Shown: piece after piece, positions 60,286-64,000 of the stretch | Numbering within the stretch: the first letter of the stretch is position 1 | Layout: each line of letters starts with the position of its first letter | NCBI GenBank assembly: GCA_026707745.1 | Contig: JAPOWG010000104.1 | Span: forward strand, 122,451-186,450 | From: Chloroflexota bacterium | Lineage (GTDB): Bacteria; Chloroflexota; Anaerolineae; Aggregatilineales; Phototrophicaceae | DNA length: 64,000 nucleotides | Direction of reading: 5' to 3' | The notes under the pieces: generated by a model | What the model saw: only the letters and a program-made list of their open reading frames with translations | Databases searched by the model: none | What the model was told of the DNA's origin: nothing | Position numbers and translations under genes: made by a program

Positions 60286-61827
60286 CTAGCAAGGGTCGGA
60301 ATCGCGGACATAGCGCTCAACGACGGCATGTGTTTCTTCCAAGTATTTTCCGCAGGAACGGTAGTAATTGCGCGTCCACCAGAAGATATCGCCCATGGAA
60401 CGCTCGTCGGTCTCTTGAGGGTCGTAAAGCAACCAAAAAGCGGCGTACCTGGATACGAATTCGTCGAGCGAGCTTATGGGTTGCCCGTGAGGTTGAATAG
60501 TGAGGCTGCCGCCGCCATCGTAATAGATATGAACCAGACTGCTTGGCTTGATAAGCTTCTGATAATAATCCCCCGTGATCCAGGTTATCTTGCGGGAGGG
60601 GTGTAAGCTGAGCACCGCTTCTGTAGGTCGAACTTCAATATTGGGATGGTAAACCAGGGTATAGAAGGGCGGCGCGTGCAGCGACTCCAGGCTTTTGCGT
60701 TTGGCCGCAATATAGGAGTTCTCATTTTGCGAATATGTAAAGAATGAGAGCATCCAGACAGCCGCCAGCAAGAACTGGACCGGCGCCCGCCTGGGGAGAA
60801 AATTCCAGGCGATAGCCAGAGCGCTGCCTAGCAATGGCGCCAACAGGAGCATGTATCGCAAGCGCTTCGGTATGAGTATGGGCTTGATTTCATTAGCCAG
60901 CAACAAAACGGCAATCGCCAGAAAAGTGAGTATCAATAGAAATCGTTGAGGCTTGCCCAGTAGCTTGGGATACCAAGCGACAATGATCAGAGCGCCAAGC
61001 GGCAGAATCCAGAAATCGTTGCTATAAACATTGCCAAGACTAACGAGCGATTCGAAGGCGCTCATGCCACTGAATGACTTGTTGGAGAAACCTTCCAAGC
61101 CCTTGAGAACGGTAGGCAACCAAGGTAAGAAGAGCAAGCCGCCACCTATCAAGGCAAGAGCAATATGGACCCAGCGTCGATTTTTTTGCACAAACAGAAG
61201 ATGATACATGGCAACAGCGGCCAAGATGAAGATTCCGAAATAATGCAAGTACAATATCAGCCCGCAACCCAATGCGAGCGATAGCCAGGTCCACCAGTTC
61301 ACTCGTTCAGTTGTCGCGAGCAGGCGCCAATAGCAGCAGACGATCCACGCCACCAAGAATGGCAATACCGTGTACATTCTTAACTCGCGCGAATAAAAGA
61401 GGAACAAGGAATTTAACGAGACGATAAACATGGCAGCGAGCGCCTGGTGGCGCAGGCGCGAAATCCCAGCGAGACGGTAAATCGCCGCCAGCGAAAGAAG
61501 AGCGAAGCAAGTCGATAGAAGTCGCAATACGAATAAATCACTTCCAGCGACTCGCGACCAGACATTTAAGAGGATGAAATACAAAGGCCCATGTTGCTCG
61601 CTATTCGCCGCAACGTTGGTGATCGTTTCTTGAAGTGATAGCGGGGTGTTGACGGACCGCCCAAAAATGTGTGAAAGCGTCCGCAATTCGTCATGGTTTG
61701 CCAAGGGAACGGTCGTCAGATCTCTGGTGCCAAAGAACCAAACGAATAACAAGCATGCTAGCGCGCCCATCAAATGAATCACGGATCCGTGTACGCGAGT
61801 GGAAGTCCTATCTTTGTGGAATAGCAT
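60286..61827 (-). CDS. GT39/ArnT-like membrane glycosyltransferase
   Basis: A 513-aa protein with about ten membrane helices and GT-C features: acidic pair in the first loop (LANHDELRTL) and SRELRMYTVLPFLVAW, typical of ArnT/PMT-like enzymes that transfer sugars from polyprenyl phosphate. A soluble C-terminal domain of about 130 residues follows (YHPNIEVRPTEAVL .. FWWTRNYYRSCGKY). Acceptor unknown. A second GT39-like gene lies upstream on the same strand. Confidence 0.85.
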   Translation of the reverse strand: MLFHKDRTSTRVHGSVIHLMGALACLLFVWFFGTRDLTTVPLANHDELRTLSHIFGRSVNTPLSLQETITNVAANSEQHGPLYFILLNVWSRVAGSDLFVLRLLSTCFALLSLAAIYRLAGISRLRHQALAAMFIVSLNSLFLFYSRELRMYTVLPFLVAWIVCCYWRLLATTERVNWWTWLSLALGCGLILYLHYFGIFILAAVAMYHLLFVQKNRRWVHIALALIGGGLLFLPWLPTVLKGLEGFSNKSFSGMSAFESLVSLGNVYSNDFWILPLGALIIVAWYPKLLGKPQRFLLILTFLAIAVLLLANEIKPILIPKRLRYMLLLAPLLGSALAIAWNFLPRRAPVQFLLAAVWMLSFFTYSQNENSYIAAKRKSLESLHAPPFYTLVYHPNIEVRPTEAVLSLHPSRKITWITGDYYQKLIKPSSLVHIYYDGGGSLTIQPHGQPISSLDEFVSRYAAFWLLYDPQETDERSMGDIFWWTRNYYRSCGKYLEETHAVVERYVRDSDPC

Positions 61828-62131
61828 GGCGCGATTGTACTAAAAATGGGGAAAGCAGAAAGGTAGAGCGTGGACGACTACATTTCATTCCACTTGTTTC
61901 CGATTCAAGTCCGCGTATGCACGCGGGCTTATCCCGCAAGAATAAGGTGAGACCGGGATTGCCCAGCAGCTATTCTCGCGCGTATGTGGCGCGTCAGAAA
62001 ATGAGTTTTCTCGCCTGTCTAATGTCGTTGAGTAGCCAACGAGATTGCGCCATTTTCAGCGCAACATGGAAAGGACTATCGGCTTACCGATAGTGAGCGT
62101 CCGTCAAATGGCTATGCCAGGTCTTGTCGTT
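61828..62131. other. Gap between two glycosyltransferase genes
   Basis: Short gene-free stretch. A 7-bp hairpin CTATCGG-CTTA-CCGATAG at 62076-62093 lies just past the stop of the upstream GT39-like gene and could be a weak terminator for it (minus strand reads TCCTTTCC after the stem). GCGGG/CCCGC forms another small stem near 61921. Confidence 0.45.
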
Positions 62132-63856
62132 CTATGGACCGTCGGGGAAGTCCTGGCTGTGCGTAATCACAAAGGGGTAGCTCCGGTCGGCCACGCGCAA
62201 CTCATAAATGCCATTGAAGTAAAACGGATAAATGTCGAATTGATGCAGCATCCATGTTTCGGCAGAATGCGAGTCGACGGTCTGCCCACTGTGAACTAGA
62301 TCAACCGTGGCGCCGGCGGGTACACCTATGCGAACCTGATCGCCGGGCCGCGCTTCAGTTATCATCGGTGGAACAATAGTGTCAATTTCCGCTACAGAAT
62401 CGGTTTCGTCACTGCTATAGAGGCTGATAGCGTTCCACGCTACAGGAATATGGTAGATTCGGAAGAAGTTATCTTTAATCCACTGTAACGGGGCATCCAG
62501 TGGCTCGTCCAGATGCGCCTCGATTTCGATTAGCCAAAAGCGATCAATACCCGCGAAGATCCACTCCATCGTGGCCGAAACGTCTTGGTGGCTACTCCTG
62601 GGAATGCCTTTCACATTTACTAGTTCGGCGTGAGCATTCTTGGGAACATCGTAGCCGACCCGTTCCAAATGGTAGTAGATGACTGGCTTGCGCCCCCCAG
62701 AGATATAGAACACTGTGTCGTCGGCATCTGTCAGTGCAGCAACAGCCGCCATCATGGTGCGGTAATCGTCCTTGAAGTAGTGTTCATCACGTCTTTCGGC
62801 GGTCAAGACCGTATACAAGACTAGAAGACCGGCGCAGGTAATGATGCCCACCCAAGTCAATCGCCGTCGCCGCAAAAGTGCCAAAAAGCCGATGCCATAT
62901 CCGGTGAATACAAAGGGAGAGAATATGGCAAAGTGTCGCTCTTGCAGCGAATTAACGTGGACGGGGACAAAGGGCAATGCCAACAAGGCAATGAATATGG
63001 GAGAGAGCGCGGCGCCGAAGACGACCAAGGATGTCGCGCGGCGATGTTCGTGCCAATTCAGGGCAAGTCCAACGAAGAAGATTGCTGTGACAACCAAAAT
63101 GTACGGGAAATGTGAGTAGAGAAAGTTTGGTTCCCCGAATGTGAAGAGCGTTACCATAAGTTGAAACGTAAATGCCGGGTCAAATGTGGCGAATCCGGGA
63201 TCTTTCCTGATCAAGCCAATGGCATAAACTCCCCATACCATAATGACCACGAGGATGAACGCGATGGCGATTATCCATGGACGGTTCCCGCGGCGATGCT
63301 CTCGGTAATGAAACAGTCGGTGCAGAATAAGCACGCCGACTACGATGACGCCAAAGTAATGACTTAGAACCATTCCAATGCCACCTAACGCGAGCATTCT
63401 GTTCCAGCCTCTCCAGTGAGCGTAGACGGCAATACCGGCGCAAAACATCGTAAGGGCGTACATGCGCGCGTCCTGCGACCAATGAATGTGAAAAGGAGAC
63501 AGTGTAACCAGCAGCATAGCAAGGATGGCGGCAATTTTACTCTTGCTCAACTGCCAGGTTAGGGAATAGATGGTTAATGTTGAAAGCGTGCCACAGAAGA
63601 TTGACAGCGATCGGACGGCAAACTCGCTGCTCCCTACCAAGCGTAGCCAGATATGTAAGATCCAGAAATACAAAGGAGGGTGAACATCACGCGCTGTAAA
63701 CTCGGTCATTTCAAGAAAGCCCATTTGGGCTTCCCACACGGACAGAGCTTCATCAAAACGAACGGACCAATTGCCGGCGTCAAGTATGCGAAGGGAAAAT
63801 GCCAAGAGCAGGAGGAAAACGATGAAGATTGTATTATTGAATACGCGCCTTTGCAT
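62132..63856 (-). CDS. GT39/ArnT-like membrane glycosyltransferase
   Basis: A 574-aa protein. First loop motif VRFDEALSVWEAQ (Asp-Glu pair), DVHPPLYFWILHIWLRLVG and HWSQDARMYALTMF are characteristic of the GT39/ArnT group; about ten helices span to residue 350, then a soluble region of over 200 residues (KDDYRTMMAAVAALTDADDTVFYISGGRKP). The C-terminal part ends with a beta-rich segment. ATG 63856 is taken; a GTG one codon earlier is equivalent, with GAGG close by. Probably acts in surface glycan or protein glycosylation. Confidence 0.86.
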   Translation of the reverse strand: MQRRVFNNTIFIVFLLLLAFSLRILDAGNWSVRFDEALSVWEAQMGFLEMTEFTARDVHPPLYFWILHIWLRLVGSSEFAVRSLSIFCGTLSTLTIYSLTWQLSKSKIAAILAMLLVTLSPFHIHWSQDARMYALTMFCAGIAVYAHWRGWNRMLALGGIGMVLSHYFGVIVVGVLILHRLFHYREHRRGNRPWIIAIAFILVVIMVWGVYAIGLIRKDPGFATFDPAFTFQLMVTLFTFGEPNFLYSHFPYILVVTAIFFVGLALNWHEHRRATSLVVFGAALSPIFIALLALPFVPVHVNSLQERHFAIFSPFVFTGYGIGFLALLRRRRLTWVGIITCAGLLVLYTVLTAERRDEHYFKDDYRTMMAAVAALTDADDTVFYISGGRKPVIYYHLERVGYDVPKNAHAELVNVKGIPRSSHQDVSATMEWIFAGIDRFWLIEIEAHLDEPLDAPLQWIKDNFFRIYHIPVAWNAISLYSSDETDSVAEIDTIVPPMITEARPGDQVRIGVPAGATVDLVHSGQTVDSHSAETWMLHQFDIYPFYFNGIYELRVADRSYPFVITHSQDFPDGP

Positions 63857-63923
63857 CACCCTCGACCGGGATGCTCAATACAAGAGATTTGTACATGAAG
63901 ATTTTACAGGCAGGTGATGGATC

Positions 63924-64000
63924 GTGCCCAAGCGAAAAATAGGAAAAAGAGCAGTCAGGAGTCGTGTTGGCGGCGGCATACTCTCCCACATCGTCTCCAA
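63924..64000 (+). CDS. Possible start of a plus-strand gene cut by the window edge
   Basis: GTG at 63924 after AGGTGAT opens a frame with a very basic start (PKRKIGKRAVRSRVGGGILSH) that stays open to the edge. Basic N-termini before membrane helices are common in polysaccharide flippases, but only 25 residues are visible. Divergent from the GT39-like gene. An ATG at 63918 in another frame is also open. Confidence 0.4.
   Translation, partial: MPKRKIGKRAVRSRVGGGILSHIVS

Noticed and set aside
1..64000. Prophage, integrative element or toxin-antitoxin system
   Set aside because: No integrase, phage structural, relaxase or recognisable toxin/antitoxin gene was seen; the tRNA-Ser genes have no adjoining integrase or repeated 3' end.

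Overview
The window looks like one chromosomal segment of an uncultured-type Chloroflexota bacterium (probably Anaerolineae-like). Pointers are a riboflavin-type NMT1/THI5-like ABC transporter under an FMN riboswitch (a RibXYZ-like arrangement described in Chloroflexus), many short overlapping ATGA/GTGA operons, several sugar and peptide uptake systems, GT39-type membrane glycosyltransferases, and no phage or plasmid core genes. The phylum call is inference from gene content; there is no rRNA in the window.

Layout. 0-7 kb: a sulfur-carrier unit (JAMM peptidase, ubiquitin-like carrier with a tail after its glycines, E1-like enzyme cut by the edge), citrate synthase, two rhomboid proteases, a threonine aldolase/CPBP pair. 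7-19 kb: Ca2+-type P-ATPase, fused ATP sulfurylase/APS kinase, nusB-tatB-tatC, an ABC-2 exporter, YihY and AnmK. 19-34 kb: an SRPBCC protein, two tRNA-Ser genes, a CPBP protease, rlmN, then a dense plus-strand string rpe-fakA-fakB-fakB-recG-FkbM-coaD-coiled coil-comEC. 34-43 kb: a catabolic island (Gfo/Idh oxidoreductase, TIM-barrel isomerase, amidohydrolase, sugar ABC transporter, ASL-superfamily lyase) and a lipoprotein cytochrome c. 43-51.6 kb: a peptide ABC uptake operon without ATPases, rpsT, an M20 peptidase, a class V aminotransferase. 51.9-55 kb: the FMN-riboswitch-controlled ABC transporter. 55-58.8 kb: a PhoR/PhoB-like two-component pair, a P1 peptidase, a DUF2007-like protein. 58.9-64 kb: envelope-type membrane proteins and GT39-like glycosyltransferases, part of it visibly AT-richer.

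The gaps between genes are filled with short dispersed repeats: (R1) a composite CCCTCACCCC...GGGAGAGGGG / CTTCTCCCC...GGGGATGAGG repeat; (R2) a short hairpin GTAGGGGCGAC...GTCGCCC; (R3) GGTCAGTGTC...TACGCG extensions of R2; (R4) a ~100-nt element with a hairpin supported by compensatory changes, one copy overlapping the rlmN translation start. A 173-bp element with terminal inverted repeats and a 10-bp target duplication sits inside an R1 copy. No CRISPR array, rRNA operon, integrase or intact transposase was seen.

Most notable: the JAMM/tailed sulfur-carrier/E1 unit, the FMN-riboswitch ABC transporter, the R4 element, and the small nonautonomous elements.
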